NCBI RefSeq assembly: GCF_000146065.2
Contig: NC_020449.1
Location: 2,182,821-2,246,820, forward strand
DNA length: 64,000 nucleotides
Source of the DNA: Candidatus Cloacimonas acidaminovorans str. Evry
GTDB lineage: Bacteria; Cloacimonadota; Cloacimonadia; Cloacimonadales; Cloacimonadaceae
Direction of reading: 5' to 3'
In this document: piece after piece, positions 26,531 through 36,157 of the stretch
Position numbering within the stretch: position 1 is the stretch's first letter
Layout of the letters: every line of letters starts with the position of its first letter
Made by a program: the position numbers and the translations under genes
The notes under the pieces: generated by a model
Database searches by the model: none
Told to the model about the DNA's origin: nothing
What the model saw: only the letters and a program-made list of their open reading frames with translations

Positions 26531-27778
26531 TTACATTGCATTGAGTTTTTCCCTTATTTGCCGTTGCAAATTGCTTTTTATCCGGGTAAGTTCTTCTTCA
26601 TCAGGAATATATTGCACTTGAACCGGTTCCAGCATTGCAAAACCGCATTCTTTCGGGTCTCCTAAAAGCTGATGTAAAATTGGTATACTTTGTCCACCCC
26701 AACCGTAACTTCCGAAAGCAAGACCAATCTTATTCCGGGGTGAAAGTCCTTTTAAATAATAAAGAAAGGCAGCTACCGTAGGCAAAATGGAACTGTTTAA
26801 AGTTGGTGAGCCGACAGCAATAAATTTGGCATCCATCACAGCAGTCATAACATCTGAAATATGATTGGTCTGCAAATTAACTAATTGAGCTCTAAAACCT
26901 TCTGCTTCAAATGCGGCAGAAATAGTATAAGCAAGTTTTTGAGTGGATTTCCACATCGTATCGTAAATAATTAACGCTTTATAATCATCTGCAATATTAT
27001 AAGCCCAATTGTGGTAAGCAGAAAGGATTTCAGGAATATTTTCTGCTGTCCAGATAACTCCATGACTGGGACATATCATATTTATATCCCATTTTCCCGC
27101 TTCTTCCAAAACCTTCTTAACCTGTTTGGAATAGGGCAAAACAATATTGGCATAATACTTTTTTGCCTCTTCCATAACTATGCCTGCTGGAAGTTCTTTG
27201 GCAAAGCGTTCATTAGAAGCAATATGCTGACCGAAACCATCGTTGGAAAACAGGATTTTCTCTTCGGGACAATAAGTAAATTGATTATCAGGCCAGTGCA
27301 CCATCGGGGTAGTTAAAAAAGCTAAAGTTCTTTTCCCAATTTTAATGCTGTCTCCGCTTTTGATTTCGTTAAAATTCCAGTCCTGCTTAAAATGCCTTTT
27401 CAGAGCTTTTATACCATTGGCATTAGTGTAGATAGCCGTATCGGGAAGGTATTTAATCAGTTCCGGCAAGCCACCGCTATGATCCATTTCCGTATGATTT
27501 TGAATTAAAACATCAATCTTGGAGGGGTCAATTATATCGCTTATTCGGGAAAGCATTTCTTCAAACAGAAAACTCTTCACATTATCTATAAGGGTAACCT
27601 TCTCATCTATAATCAGATAGGCATTATATGTGCTACCTCGTTGAGTTATATAACCATGAAAATTACGCAAATCCCAGTCAATAACTCCAACCCAGTAAAC
27701 GCCTTCTTTCAGTTTAATTGCTTTCATAGCTCTATCCATCTTCTTTTTATGCGGAATAACGATGTCCTCATCGTTCAT
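26531..27778 (-). CDS. Flavo-diiron protein (FprA, A-type flavoprotein)
   Basis: Up to 415 residues. The first 13 residues are encoded by a short palindrome (27758-27775) and no ribosome-binding site precedes the ATG at 27778. The true start may be an internal Met at about 27739 or 27727 (MKAIKLKEGVYWVGVIDWD). The beta-lactamase-like diiron domain has 'IQNHTEMDHSGG' (H-x-E-x-D-H), then 'MVHWPDNQFTYC', 'FSNDGFGQH' and 'CPSHGVIW' as further ligands. The flavodoxin domain runs from about 260 ('ALIIYDTMWKSTQKLA', 'FGSYGWGGQSIPIL'). No rubredoxin domain is fused. These enzymes reduce O2 or NO and protect strict anaerobes, fitting the fur/feo and anaerobe setting. Confidence 0.95.
   Translation of the reverse strand: MNDEDIVIPHKKKMDRAMKAIKLKEGVYWVGVIDWDLRNFHGYITQRGSTYNAYLIIDEKVTLIDNVKSFLFEEMLSRISDIIDPSKIDVLIQNHTEMDHSGGLPELIKYLPDTAIYTNANGIKALKRHFKQDWNFNEIKSGDSIKIGKRTLAFLTTPMVHWPDNQFTYCPEEKILFSNDGFGQHIASNERFAKELPAGIVMEEAKKYYANIVLPYSKQVKKVLEEAGKWDINMICPSHGVIWTAENIPEILSAYHNWAYNIADDYKALIIYDTMWKSTQKLAYTISAAFEAEGFRAQLVNLQTNHISDVMTAVMDAKFIAVGSPTLNSSILPTVAAFLYYLKGLSPRNKIGLAFGSYGWGGQSIPILHQLLGDPKECGFAMLEPVQVQYIPDEEELTRIKSNLQRQIREKLNAM
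27758..27775. repeat. Short palindrome overlapping the FprA start
   Basis: AACGATG-TCCT-CATCGTT, a perfect 7-bp hairpin. It is close to the palindromes at 8633, 8664 and 55262 in arm length, TCCT/TTCT/AAAA loop and 'GATG...CATC' core. Confidence 0.65.
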
Positions 27779-27928
27779 CTATATAAAATCATTTCTATTT
27801 TGAAAATTCCTTTATCCTTCCTGTGCAAACAGGAGTCCAGATATTTTTTAATCTGTCTAACAGAACTTTCAATATAGAACTTATATAATTATATAATATC
27901 CGAGATACAGAAGCAGGTCAAGTAATTT

Positions 27929-28732
27929 TTATTTTTGGCATATTGGGCAGTAGAATGTAGAACGTCCACCTTGTTTCAGCCGTAAAACCTTATGCCCCAA
28001 AGGACAGAACTGCTTTTGGTAAACCTGCAAGAAGTTTTGAAAACTGCCCGGTTTATCATCAATTCTGCGGTAATCCGAAATACTTGTTCCCCCTTTATCT
28101 ATTGCTTCCGTAAGGACTTCCTTTGTCTGTTGAATAATTTTCACAATATTCTTCCGAGTAATTTTATTTGCCGGTTTTTCAGGATTAATTCCAGCCCGAT
28201 AGAGAATTTCACAAACATAGATATTTCCCAATCCGGCAATAATTTTCTGGTCCATTAAAGCAATCTTTATGGGAGCTTTTTTGCCGTGCATTTTTTCTTT
28301 TAAAGCTTTAGGGGTAAAGTCATCACTAAAGGGTTCCAGTCCCAAAGGCGGAAGGCAATGCTCTATGTTTTTTTGACTGCAGATAACTATTTTTCCGAAA
28401 GTGCGAATATCTATAAAATGCAGAACTTCATTATTTTCCAGGATTATTCTGGCTCTTTCGTATTTTAAGGGTTCACCGCAAAAAGTATCATAAATCAGTT
28501 TACCTGTCATCCGCAAGTGAATTATTAAGGCATTATCCCTTTCCAGCATTATAATAATATATTTCCCGCGGCGTTTTATTGCCAAAGCCCTACTTGGAAA
28601 GGGATTATCTTCCGGTAAACAATTCGTAATTACCGTTCCGGAATAGTAACATTCAATTGTTTTTATAGTTTTACCTTTCAGCACTTTTTCCAAATCGTTG
28701 ATAATGCTTTGCACTTCAGGCAATTCCGGCAT
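27929..28732 (-). CDS. mutM: Formamidopyrimidine-DNA glycosylase
   Basis: A 267-residue Fpg. The N-terminus MPELPEVQSIINDL carries the catalytic Pro2 and Glu3. 'RRGKYIIIML' (Lys near 56) and 'IHLRMTGKLIYD' follow, then 'IDIRTFGKIVI', 'IAGLGNIYVCEILYRAGINP' (helix-two-turn-helix), and the C-terminal zinc finger. That finger reads FCPLGHKVLR then FYCPICQK, so the first pair is C-x3-H in place of the usual C-x2-C. The enzyme removes oxidised purines. It precedes the transglutaminase-like gene on the same strand with a 58-base gap. Confidence 0.95.
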   Translation of the reverse strand: MPELPEVQSIINDLEKVLKGKTIKTIECYYSGTVITNCLPEDNPFPSRALAIKRRGKYIIIMLERDNALIIHLRMTGKLIYDTFCGEPLKYERARIILENNEVLHFIDIRTFGKIVICSQKNIEHCLPPLGLEPFSDDFTPKALKEKMHGKKAPIKIALMDQKIIAGLGNIYVCEILYRAGINPEKPANKITRKNIVKIIQQTKEVLTEAIDKGGTSISDYRRIDDKPGSFQNFLQVYQKQFCPLGHKVLRLKQGGRSTFYCPICQK

Positions 28733-28767
28733 TTATCCTCTCCTTTTATTATTCATCTTTTATCTGG

Positions 28768-28790
28768 GAAATCCGTGTAATCTGTGAGAG
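28768..28790. repeat. TCTGCGTAAT-type repeat, divergent copy
   Basis: AATCCGTGTAATCTGTGAGA is a divergent member of the family described at 36158. Confidence 0.5.
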
Positions 28791-31001
28791 CTAATTTTCT
28801 TCCTTTTTCTCAAAAGGATAGTCCTCTGCAATAATTTCCAGGGATAGTGTATCATCCACTTTTGGTTTTAAGGGTTGCAGGAAGACCCTTGTTTGTTTTT
28901 CCGAAACCCTATATCCAAACTGTAGCCAGACATCCGAAACAGGAAAAACACCATTATATTTTCCCGAGCCCAGATATGCAAAATTATCATTTAAGGGATA
29001 AAACGCTCCCTCTGCATAGCGGCAAAGGGTAAGTTGTTCTTCTTTAGCTTCAATAGGATTTCCCTTATCATCTTTAATTTGCAAGATAAGCTGAAAAGTA
29101 TTGGTTTTATTATCTTGGGAAAGGTCTTCCCAAGCGCATTTTACCACATTTACATATTGCCAGTCACCATCAATAAACACTGCAATCAAATTTGGAATAC
29201 GCGAATATTCAGAAGGATAGCCATTAGCCCTCAAAAAACAAACTGCCATAATTTTATACTGCACTGCAGTTAAGTTCTTATGCTGAACTAAAATATGCAA
29301 AGGGGGAAGTCCGCTTAATGCCTTTTTGGAGTTTATTTTATATTTTTGTTGCAAGCGGGAAAGCACTTTTATAACTCCGTCCCGATTATGGGGATAATTA
29401 TAATGGAATGATTCCGGATAGAGTTGTGCTTTACCTTTTTTATAGTTTACCACCTGTGGCAGGTTTTCGTAATAAACAACGGGAGAGAATAAACTCATCA
29501 CCTTTTCTTCATCCATTTCCGGTTTATATAGTTTTAGCCAATTATTATAAAGGGCTTCCAGCAATTCCGCATTTGCCTGCCATAAAAGTTTGGGATCACC
29601 TTCCAGCAGAAACTGCAAAAAATTGCTGTCGGGATTGGGATTCCTCTTATAAAATTCCCAGAAAGCGGAATAGTTACCTCTACAGGCAAGAGCAACTTTT
29701 ATTGCCAGGGAATCATCCGTAGTTTTTGTTTTCAACGCTTCATTTTCCAATGTCTTTTGTTTTTCCTGCCAGCGTTGTTTTTCCAGATTAACCACAATAA
29801 CATATTCCTCGGGATGAGTTTTACTTTCAACGCTGTTTTCCGGATATTCCAAAGTTGCCCAGCCACCTGCAAAATCAGTGTTCGTAACAGTAATTTTCTT
29901 TTCTATAGTTTTTTCCGCAGTGGAAGGAATCAGAACAAGAGCTTTACCTTCTTTGCTGTAAACTGAAAGATAAAAAGCACCTCTACCTGTAGTAAATTCC
30001 AGGTAGCCGTTTTTATCGGTAGTTAAATTAATTAAAGACCTTAAGGAACCCCAGTTGAATACCATTGGAATAACATTGGCATTGGGTATTGGCTTATTAT
30101 TACTATCCACAACTTTGATTTTCACTTTCCGGCTGCGGTCTTTAGTATAGTTAGCTGTAGAATTGATTACCGCATCATATTTACCTTTAATTAAAACCTC
30201 ATCTTTCCAGGTAGTTAAAGTTCCGTCAGCCAAAATCAGCACCGTTTTATCTACCAGACCGCTAAACCAGGCATTATCAGGAAACCAAGCCATATCCATA
30301 TCTCCGGTATAATGCCATTCTCCGTCCAAATAAATTTCCGTCCAGGCATGATTATTATCCGTATGAGCCCACCAAGGTGTATATGCAGGACGGGCAGGAA
30401 GTCCAATTGTTCGGCAGGCGGAAACAAGTAAAATTTGCATTTCTTCACAGCGTCCGATTAAGGACTTTTGCACAATATCCAAAGGACTTTGATCTCTTCC
30501 CGAGGTCTGTTGAAACTGAATTCTGGAAACACACCAGAGAGTTACGGCACGAAACATTTCCAGATCGGTATTGGTTGTATTGATTATATTCTGCAAACCG
30601 TCTTGCAATAATATTTTCCGATAAGCCGTAAGGGGTTCATCAGAAACGGTTTGTTTGGCTATATAGGAAAGGAAAAAGTCCACAGGATATTTCAGTCCTT
30701 TTTCATTCAGCAGCGCACAAATCATTTCATAATTGCTTTTTACATCTTCCGGTTTTGCTTCTGCCAAATTACTGTCACTTTCATAAGCAAGCAGATAGTT
30801 CATCAAAATATCGGGATATTGTTTCAGCAGGTCTTTGTATTGCTGTTTTTGCTCCAAAGTTAAATGCTTCAAATTGTTTTTTGCCTTTGCAGAAAGTTCT
30901 TTGTAAAGTTCCGGATTTCCGGCACGGGTAAATTCTGCAGGAAGAGCTAATAACAATGAAAGCGTGAGGAGTAGAACAATGACTAATAATGTTTTTTTCA
31001 C
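28791..31001 (-). CDS. Exported transglutaminase-like protein with two TG modules
   Basis: A 736-residue protein with a signal peptide (MKKTLLVIVLLLTLSLLLAL). Residues about 150-240 form an active transglutaminase-like core: Cys185 (IGRCEEMQILLVSACRTIGL), His218 (NNHAWTEIYLDGEWHYTGD) and Asp234/236. A beta-sandwich region follows (about 280-400, with carboxypeptidase-regulatory-like 'DSNNKPIPNANVIPMVFN'). Residues about 600-680 resemble a second TG core ('VQYKIMAVCFLRANGYPSEY', 'AVFIDGDWQYVNVV') but lack the Cys and His, so it is probably inactive. Such proteins cross-link or cleave cell-wall or surface peptides. The protein is periplasmic or surface-exposed. It stands between mutM and the helicase. 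Confidence 0.85.
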   Translation of the reverse strand: MKKTLLVIVLLLTLSLLLALPAEFTRAGNPELYKELSAKAKNNLKHLTLEQKQQYKDLLKQYPDILMNYLLAYESDSNLAEAKPEDVKSNYEMICALLNEKGLKYPVDFFLSYIAKQTVSDEPLTAYRKILLQDGLQNIINTTNTDLEMFRAVTLWCVSRIQFQQTSGRDQSPLDIVQKSLIGRCEEMQILLVSACRTIGLPARPAYTPWWAHTDNNHAWTEIYLDGEWHYTGDMDMAWFPDNAWFSGLVDKTVLILADGTLTTWKDEVLIKGKYDAVINSTANYTKDRSRKVKIKVVDSNNKPIPNANVIPMVFNWGSLRSLINLTTDKNGYLEFTTGRGAFYLSVYSKEGKALVLIPSTAEKTIEKKITVTNTDFAGGWATLEYPENSVESKTHPEEYVIVVNLEKQRWQEKQKTLENEALKTKTTDDSLAIKVALACRGNYSAFWEFYKRNPNPDSNFLQFLLEGDPKLLWQANAELLEALYNNWLKLYKPEMDEEKVMSLFSPVVYYENLPQVVNYKKGKAQLYPESFHYNYPHNRDGVIKVLSRLQQKYKINSKKALSGLPPLHILVQHKNLTAVQYKIMAVCFLRANGYPSEYSRIPNLIAVFIDGDWQYVNVVKCAWEDLSQDNKTNTFQLILQIKDDKGNPIEAKEEQLTLCRYAEGAFYPLNDNFAYLGSGKYNGVFPVSDVWLQFGYRVSEKQTRVFLQPLKPKVDDTLSLEIIAEDYPFEKKEEN

Positions 31002-31164
31002 CTCTGGCCCCTTTTACTTTTTTTTCTGGGCATTATTTTCTTTTTATACATAAAATAAGACAAAATTAAACGCAGGCAAGAAAAAGCTGTAGAATGAAGA
31101 ATTGAGAATTGAGAATGATTGAAGTCAGGGGTCATTCCTGCCAGTAAAAATTATGAACATCTCA

Positions 31165-31191
31165 CGATTTCGTTTGGCAGTAAGGACTCGT
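31165..31191. repeat. 75-bp repeat, partial copy, inverted
   Basis: CGTTTGGCAGTAAGGACTCG is the reverse-strand start of the family seen at 23901, in the gap after the helicase. Confidence 0.5.
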
Positions 31192-31236
31192 GCCGGCATA
31201 AGGAAAAAATTTGTGAAGGTACTAATAAATCCTGAT

Positions 31237-33828
31237 TTAATTCTCAATTCTTACTTCTTCTATCAGTTCTTTTAGGATAGCCATCGCTTCTTCTTTTGCT
31301 CCTATCCCATTTTCCGCTACAGGACCCACACAGGCAGGACAGCCATTTTCGCAGGCACAACCCTTAATTCTATCCATTCCGGCATACAAAAGTTGATTAT
31401 GCAGTTCATACAATTTTCGGCTAAGACCTATTCCCCCGGGAACATTATCGTAAATAACAATTACAGGATTGCCAAGTGCCAGTGGAGATTTATCTTCACT
31501 ATGAACTCCCAAATCCTGAGGAGCGCACATTACAAAAAAAGGTGCCAAATTTCCAAGCAGATATGCCAAAGCAGCTAATCCGCTTTGAATATGCACTCTG
31601 GTTTCTGCCAAACGGTGACAGCGTGGGCATAAAGCCACAAGATTATCCGGCTCATTTGCCTCGGCGGGGTCTTCAAACCGGCGAAAAGGAATTATATGAT
31701 GCACTTCCAAATCCCCGGTTGCACCACAATTCCGGCAGTGATAATTATCGCGCTGGCGGATTTGTTCACAAATTTCTTCCCATTTATGTCCATAATCATT
31801 GCTATCGTTATTCCACAAACCCTGATTGCGTATTCTTTCTACCGTTTCTTCTGCAAGGGAAATCCAATATGCCTGGGTCTGCATAATTTCGGGTGGAAGG
31901 TCAAGTTCCTCTTGGTCTAAAACCTCCATTGTCCAAAACCGCAAGCGTTTAAAGCCGGTTATAGTTCTGGTAACTGTCACTTCTCCAAAGTGTTTACGCC
32001 CTCCTGTAACATTTTCCAAGCGCCACAAATCGTTTAAAGCAATTTCAGTGAATTGTGTTGCCTGCGTGTAATAATTTACCTGAACGGGCTCTAAAATCAC
32101 TTTTTTCTGTTCTATACTCAGTTCTTTTACTACCCAGGTTTCACCCTGATGAAGGTAAATCGCATTGGGATGAGTCATCCATTTCACGCTTCCGGAATCT
32201 ACCCAACCAACTAATTCGTCATCTGCCAGAATTTGAAATTGATTTCCCGCATTGCGTAAAGAAACATCACCGGCAGGATATTTTCCGCTTATTCCTATAT
32301 AGCGGTTTCCGATATGCCTTATTAAGCCCTCATCCAAAAGGGCAAAAAGGTGACCCTGAATTTCGGCAAAACTTAAGGCACCGAAGTTTTCTCCCTCCTT
32401 AAAAGCCATTTCGCTGATGGCACAAAGCAGTTGCAGACGCAAAATTTCACTGTTATTAGGGTCTAATAATGCCTGTTCAGGATTGTTGGCAAAAATATAT
32501 TCAGGGTGCTGACAGATATATTGGTCTAAAGGATTTCCGCTGGCTTCCAAAATACAAAGAGATGGATTTCCCTTTCTTCCAGCTCTACCGGCTTGTTGCC
32601 TGGTGGCACAAATTGTTCCGGGATAGCCATTTAAAAGGATAGCATCCAGTCCTCCGATATCAATTCCCAGCTCTAAGGCGTTGGTAGAAATAACTAAACC
32701 GATTTCTCCTTCCCGTAAGTCCCTTTCTACTTTTCGGCGTTCTTCAGCCAAATAACCGCTTCTGTAACTGCGAACTTTATCCGCTATTTTCTGATCAGCG
32801 GTTAAATAACGAAAAATGAGTTCCACACTGCGTCGGCTGCCCGTAAAAAGAAGTGCCTGCAAATTCGTTTGTAATAAACTTTTAGCAATACTGCTTATTT
32901 CCTGGGTAGAACTTCTCCGGATGCCTAAAGCGGGCTCAATAACTGGTGGATTGCAAATATAAAAATGCCTTTCTCCTTTGGGTGAACCATCTTTATCTAT
33001 CAGCACAACCGGTTCTTCAATAAGGGTTTCGGCAAGTTCACGCGCATTGGCTAAAGTAGCGGAAGTGAAAATAAACTGCGGTTTTATGCCATAAACAGCC
33101 GTAATGCGTTTCAAACGCCTGAACAAATTTGCTGTATGCGAACCGAAAACACCACGATAAATATGCACTTCATCAATTATCACATAAGCCAAACGGGAGA
33201 AAAATGCGCTCCATAAAGTATGATTCGGCAAAATTCCCAAATGCAACATATCGGGATTGGTAAAAAGAATATTTGCCTGTTTGCGTAGTTTTCCGCGTAA
33301 ATCCGTTGCCGTATCGCCATCGTAAATGCCATTGACAATTGCCGGTAAGGCAGGATTTTGTTTGTTTAGCTCTTTACAAAGCATCTGCATTTTCTGCGCC
33401 TGATCCTGTGCTAATGCCTTTGTCGGAAAAAGAAGCAAAGCTCTACTCTGCGGATTTTGCACCAAACTGTTTAAGATAACTGCTTGATAAACTAAACTTT
33501 TCCCGCTGGCAACCCCGGCACTAACCACTACATTTTTCCCCGCTAAAAGAGCTTTAATTGCCTCTGCCTGATGAATATAGGGCTTTTCTATGCCCATCCT
33601 TTGCAGTAAATTCTGCACAGGAGGTAAAAGACCTTCAGGATAAAAATCCGTTTGCGCTGCCTTAGCCGGTTCTGTATTTTCCGCTACAATTGTAGAGGCA
33701 AAACGCTTTTCCTGCTTAAAAGCCCGAATAAAGTCCTCTATTTGTTGCTTTTGCTGTTTCACTTCTTCCTTTTTCCCCAAGTCCTTTTTATCTTTATACC
33801 TTACTATCATTATGGCAGTTACGGTCAA
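31237..33828 (-). CDS. DEAD-box-like helicase (YprA/MrfA type) with internal HNH module and MZB domain
   Basis: An 863-residue protein; the true start may be the third Met. Domain 1 has 'VVSAGVASGKSLVYQA' (Walker A variant), 'VIIDEVHIYRGVFGSHTAN' (DEVH) and 'FIFTSATLAN'. Domain 2 has 'VISTNALELGIDIGGLDAI' and 'QQAGRAGRKGN'. A winged-helix-like region follows. Residues 692-741 contain an HNH domain: Cys698/Cys701 (CRNC), 'LEVHHIIPFRRF' (His710/711) and Cys734/Cys737/His738 (CPRCH). The C-terminal MZB/DUF1998 cluster is C824, C826, C830, C833 (CACENGCPACV). MrfA helicases act in mitomycin-damage repair. An HNH insert is unusual. Two tRNA-Val genes and a repeat-rich gap lie upstream. Confidence 0.9.
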   Translation of the reverse strand: MTVTAIMIVRYKDKKDLGKKEEVKQQKQQIEDFIRAFKQEKRFASTIVAENTEPAKAAQTDFYPEGLLPPVQNLLQRMGIEKPYIHQAEAIKALLAGKNVVVSAGVASGKSLVYQAVILNSLVQNPQSRALLLFPTKALAQDQAQKMQMLCKELNKQNPALPAIVNGIYDGDTATDLRGKLRKQANILFTNPDMLHLGILPNHTLWSAFFSRLAYVIIDEVHIYRGVFGSHTANLFRRLKRITAVYGIKPQFIFTSATLANARELAETLIEEPVVLIDKDGSPKGERHFYICNPPVIEPALGIRRSSTQEISSIAKSLLQTNLQALLFTGSRRSVELIFRYLTADQKIADKVRSYRSGYLAEERRKVERDLREGEIGLVISTNALELGIDIGGLDAILLNGYPGTICATRQQAGRAGRKGNPSLCILEASGNPLDQYICQHPEYIFANNPEQALLDPNNSEILRLQLLCAISEMAFKEGENFGALSFAEIQGHLFALLDEGLIRHIGNRYIGISGKYPAGDVSLRNAGNQFQILADDELVGWVDSGSVKWMTHPNAIYLHQGETWVVKELSIEQKKVILEPVQVNYYTQATQFTEIALNDLWRLENVTGGRKHFGEVTVTRTITGFKRLRFWTMEVLDQEELDLPPEIMQTQAYWISLAEETVERIRNQGLWNNDSNDYGHKWEEICEQIRQRDNYHCRNCGATGDLEVHHIIPFRRFEDPAEANEPDNLVALCPRCHRLAETRVHIQSGLAALAYLLGNLAPFFVMCAPQDLGVHSEDKSPLALGNPVIVIYDNVPGGIGLSRKLYELHNQLLYAGMDRIKGCACENGCPACVGPVAENGIGAKEEAMAILKELIEEVRIEN

Positions 33829-34052
33829 GCATTATCTTTAACCTAAAAAATGCGGCGGAAGGAAAAAGAGTTGGTAAATTCTTTCTTGGCTTAAGCAACC
33901 GGAAGTTTCTCAAGAAATTTGCTTTCAGCATTTTCCGACTTGGAATTTGGCAACCCAATTTCTCAATTTGTGTATTATTCATTTTTATTGCCTTATTTTG
34001 GTATAAACATATATCTATTTGTATTATAAGCTGTTATACCGTTTTCTCCTGT

Positions 34053-34134
34053 CTTCCCTAATAGCATTGCTTACCCATTGCTTACCCATTACGGATGGCA
34101 TTAGCAATGAGTCCGTATTGAGTAAGCAATGCTT
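34053..34134. repeat. GCATTGCTTACC inverted repeat, copy 1
   Basis: CTAATAGCATTGCTTACCCA begins it; a duplicated TTGCTTACCCA and TACGGATGGCATTAG follow, and GAGTAAGCAATGCTT closes it. The outer arms are reverse complements. Other copies are at 45733 and 63153. Confidence 0.75.
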
Positions 34135-34229
34135 CCTGCAAAGCTGTAGACGGAGGACACCGTTCCTCTACCAGAAAAATGGTTTAGATTGTTGAGATTC
34201 TCTCTGCCCTCTGCTCTCTGCCCTCTGCC

Positions 34230-34281
34230 AAAAAGCCCGTCAGGGCGACACAATTATAGCGATGGTGGCGTAAGCCCCTCG
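34230..34281 (+). repeat. GTAA-loop repeat family, copy 3
   Basis: AAAAAGCCCGTCAGGGCGAC, then ACAATTATAGCGATGG, then TGGCGTAAGCCCCTCG. It is almost identical to the copy at 3759, 30 kb away. Confidence 0.75.
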
Positions 34282-34343
34282 TAAAAAAAGGTTTAGATGG
34301 TTGAGATTCTCTCTGCCCTCTGCTCTCTGCCCTCTGCCAAAAG

Positions 34344-34420
34344 TGGTGGGTGATACAGGATTCGAACCAGTGACCTCTACGATGTGAACGTAGCGCTCTA
34401 ACCAGCTGAGCTAATCACCC
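34344..34420 (-). tRNA. tRNA-Val(CAC)
   Basis: On the minus strand GGGTGAT pairs perfectly with ATCACCC. The D arm is AGCTC, the anticodon arm is CTACG-TTCACAT-CGTAG (anticodon CAC), and the T arm closes GTTCGAATC. The discriminator is A and CCA is encoded (34344-34346). It lies 91 bases after the second tRNA-Val, with which it forms a tandem. Confidence 0.95.
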
Positions 34421-34511
34421 TTGCACCTTTAAAATGTAAAAATATTATATAAGAGAATGCCAAAAGACAAAATAATGAGCTAACCACATAACTATCAGTA
34501 ACAAAAGAAGA

Positions 34512-34588
<77 letters not shown>

Positions 34589-34672
34589 ACTCTTTAGTCA
34601 GAATTCTTAAATGGTCTTTTTTGTCAAGTTCCGAATTGGGTATAAGCTTAAAAAAAGGCGTTATAATGTCTT

Positions 34673-36019
34673 TTACTGCAAGAGGAGAAAGCGTCCTGCC
34701 TTGCTGCTTGTGTTTTGTAGGCGATAAAAATAAACCCCGTTGGGAAGAGAAGAATCCGGAACAAAGCTGATTTCATTTATGCCATTATGCAGATTAATAG
34801 CAGTTAGGCACTGCACTTTTTGTCCTTTCACATTATAAATTTCTATAGTTGCAGAGTCATTATTTTTAGGACTTAAAAGACGAAAAACCGCAGTTCCGGA
34901 AACGGGATTGGGATATAAATTATTAATCATCAAGGCACTTGGGTTATTAGTTTCATCTATCACAGGGGTGCCGGCATCATAACGAAAAGGAATGCTGTAA
35001 CTTCCGATATGAGGACTACTGACTACAAAACGGAAGTCAACTATGGCAGATGAGCCAACTGTTAAATTCAGATGAAAGGATAAAGCTTCTCCCGCAGACA
35101 TTGAAAAAGGACGGTCAATGCTTCCTGGATAGCAGTTTCCCGTTTCATCACAATAATTAAAATACCAGTCCGCTGGTGCATTATCCGCTTCCAGGTGCAT
35201 AGTGTAATTTTCAGCCGCTCCAAGATTGAAGAACCACAAAGGAGCTGAAAGATAGTTAGTATTGGCATCTCCTGTTATATACCGACTCCAGTCCATAGCT
35301 GCCCTGAAATTATATTCCGGCAAAGGTAGAGAAGAAATACATTGAAGAATCGTTTTATTGGGAAGCTGCAGAAAAACAATCCCCCACAAGTTACTTACCA
35401 CCCAAGAAGGATTTAAGTTAAATGTCTGGTTAAAGTTATATGTATCTCCAATACCACTTAAAGATACATTTTCATCGTAAAGAACAGCTCTTACAATATG
35501 GTCTTCCTCTCCCACATTATCTTCCAGTAAATAATATACAAGACGGGCATCAGAAATCGTTACATCTGGCGAAATCATTATTACAGACCCGCTAATCAAA
35601 CCCCTTTCAAAACTGAAATTAGTCGGCACAATTTTGACCGGCGAAGCGGAATAACGGTAAACTGAAAGTGCATTAAGATAATCAGTTCCATCTGCAGTTC
35701 CTGCTCCTATTCCCTCCAGAGATATTTTACCATTGAAAATCACATTAGGCAAACCGATAATATTATAATAGTCAAACCTTTCATCTACCATATAATTACT
35801 GAGAGACCCGCTTTCCGTAAATAACCTGGCACTAATAAATTCGCCGTTATGCGTAACGGAATGAACTGCCTGTAAACCCTGCCAGGCAAGAGGACAATTC
35901 AAACACCAGGTAGCTCCAAAATCCTCTGCTATAGTTGTTACAGGCATATAAGTCGGCTGAGCAAAAAGAATGCTGCAAGCCAAAAGAGCAAATATCAGAT
36001 AAATGTATTTCATTTTCAT
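34673..36019 (-). CDS. Surface-sorted thioredoxin-fold protein (CXXC)
   Basis: A 448-residue protein with signal peptide (MKMKYIYLIFALLACSILFA). Directly after it, residues 30-60 contain 'AEDFGATWCLNCPLAWQGLQ' with Cys39 and Cys42, a thioredoxin-like CxxC pair. A beta-rich region follows. The C-terminus has 'MINNLYPNPVSGTAVFRLLS' and 'NGVYFYRLQNTSSKAGRFLL', a FlgD/Por-type sorting domain like that of the giant protein. The protein is thus probably exported and retained at the surface with a redox pair. It lies beside a barrel gene, TlpA, an Omp28-like lipoprotein and DsbD. The spacing to the barrel gene upstream is 180 bases, so co-transcription is possible but not certain. Confidence 0.82.
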   Translation of the reverse strand: MKMKYIYLIFALLACSILFAQPTYMPVTTIAEDFGATWCLNCPLAWQGLQAVHSVTHNGEFISARLFTESGSLSNYMVDERFDYYNIIGLPNVIFNGKISLEGIGAGTADGTDYLNALSVYRYSASPVKIVPTNFSFERGLISGSVIMISPDVTISDARLVYYLLEDNVGEEDHIVRAVLYDENVSLSGIGDTYNFNQTFNLNPSWVVSNLWGIVFLQLPNKTILQCISSLPLPEYNFRAAMDWSRYITGDANTNYLSAPLWFFNLGAAENYTMHLEADNAPADWYFNYCDETGNCYPGSIDRPFSMSAGEALSFHLNLTVGSSAIVDFRFVVSSPHIGSYSIPFRYDAGTPVIDETNNPSALMINNLYPNPVSGTAVFRLLSPKNNDSATIEIYNVKGQKVQCLTAINLHNGINEISFVPDSSLPNGVYFYRLQNTSSKAGRFLLLQ

Positions 36020-36157
36020 CTCCTTGTGTGTTATATAATAATTGAAAAATGCAAAACTGCAACTGTATACAACGAGGAAGTTGTTTTTCTTTTTCCATGA
36101 TGACTCCTAACTTTTCCTCATCACCCAAGTTATAATCACAAATTAAATCTCAAATAA

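Larger units (their letters stand above)
33829..34343. other. Gene-free, repeat-rich region before tRNA-Val pair
   Basis: About 515 bases without a credible gene. It holds a copy of the GCATTGCTTACC inverted repeat (34053-34134), 'gtagacggaggacaccgttcctcta' (related to sequences at 45985 and 60143), and one GTAA-loop repeat (34230-34281). A second 'ctctgccctctgctct' run follows it. Confidence 0.7.
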
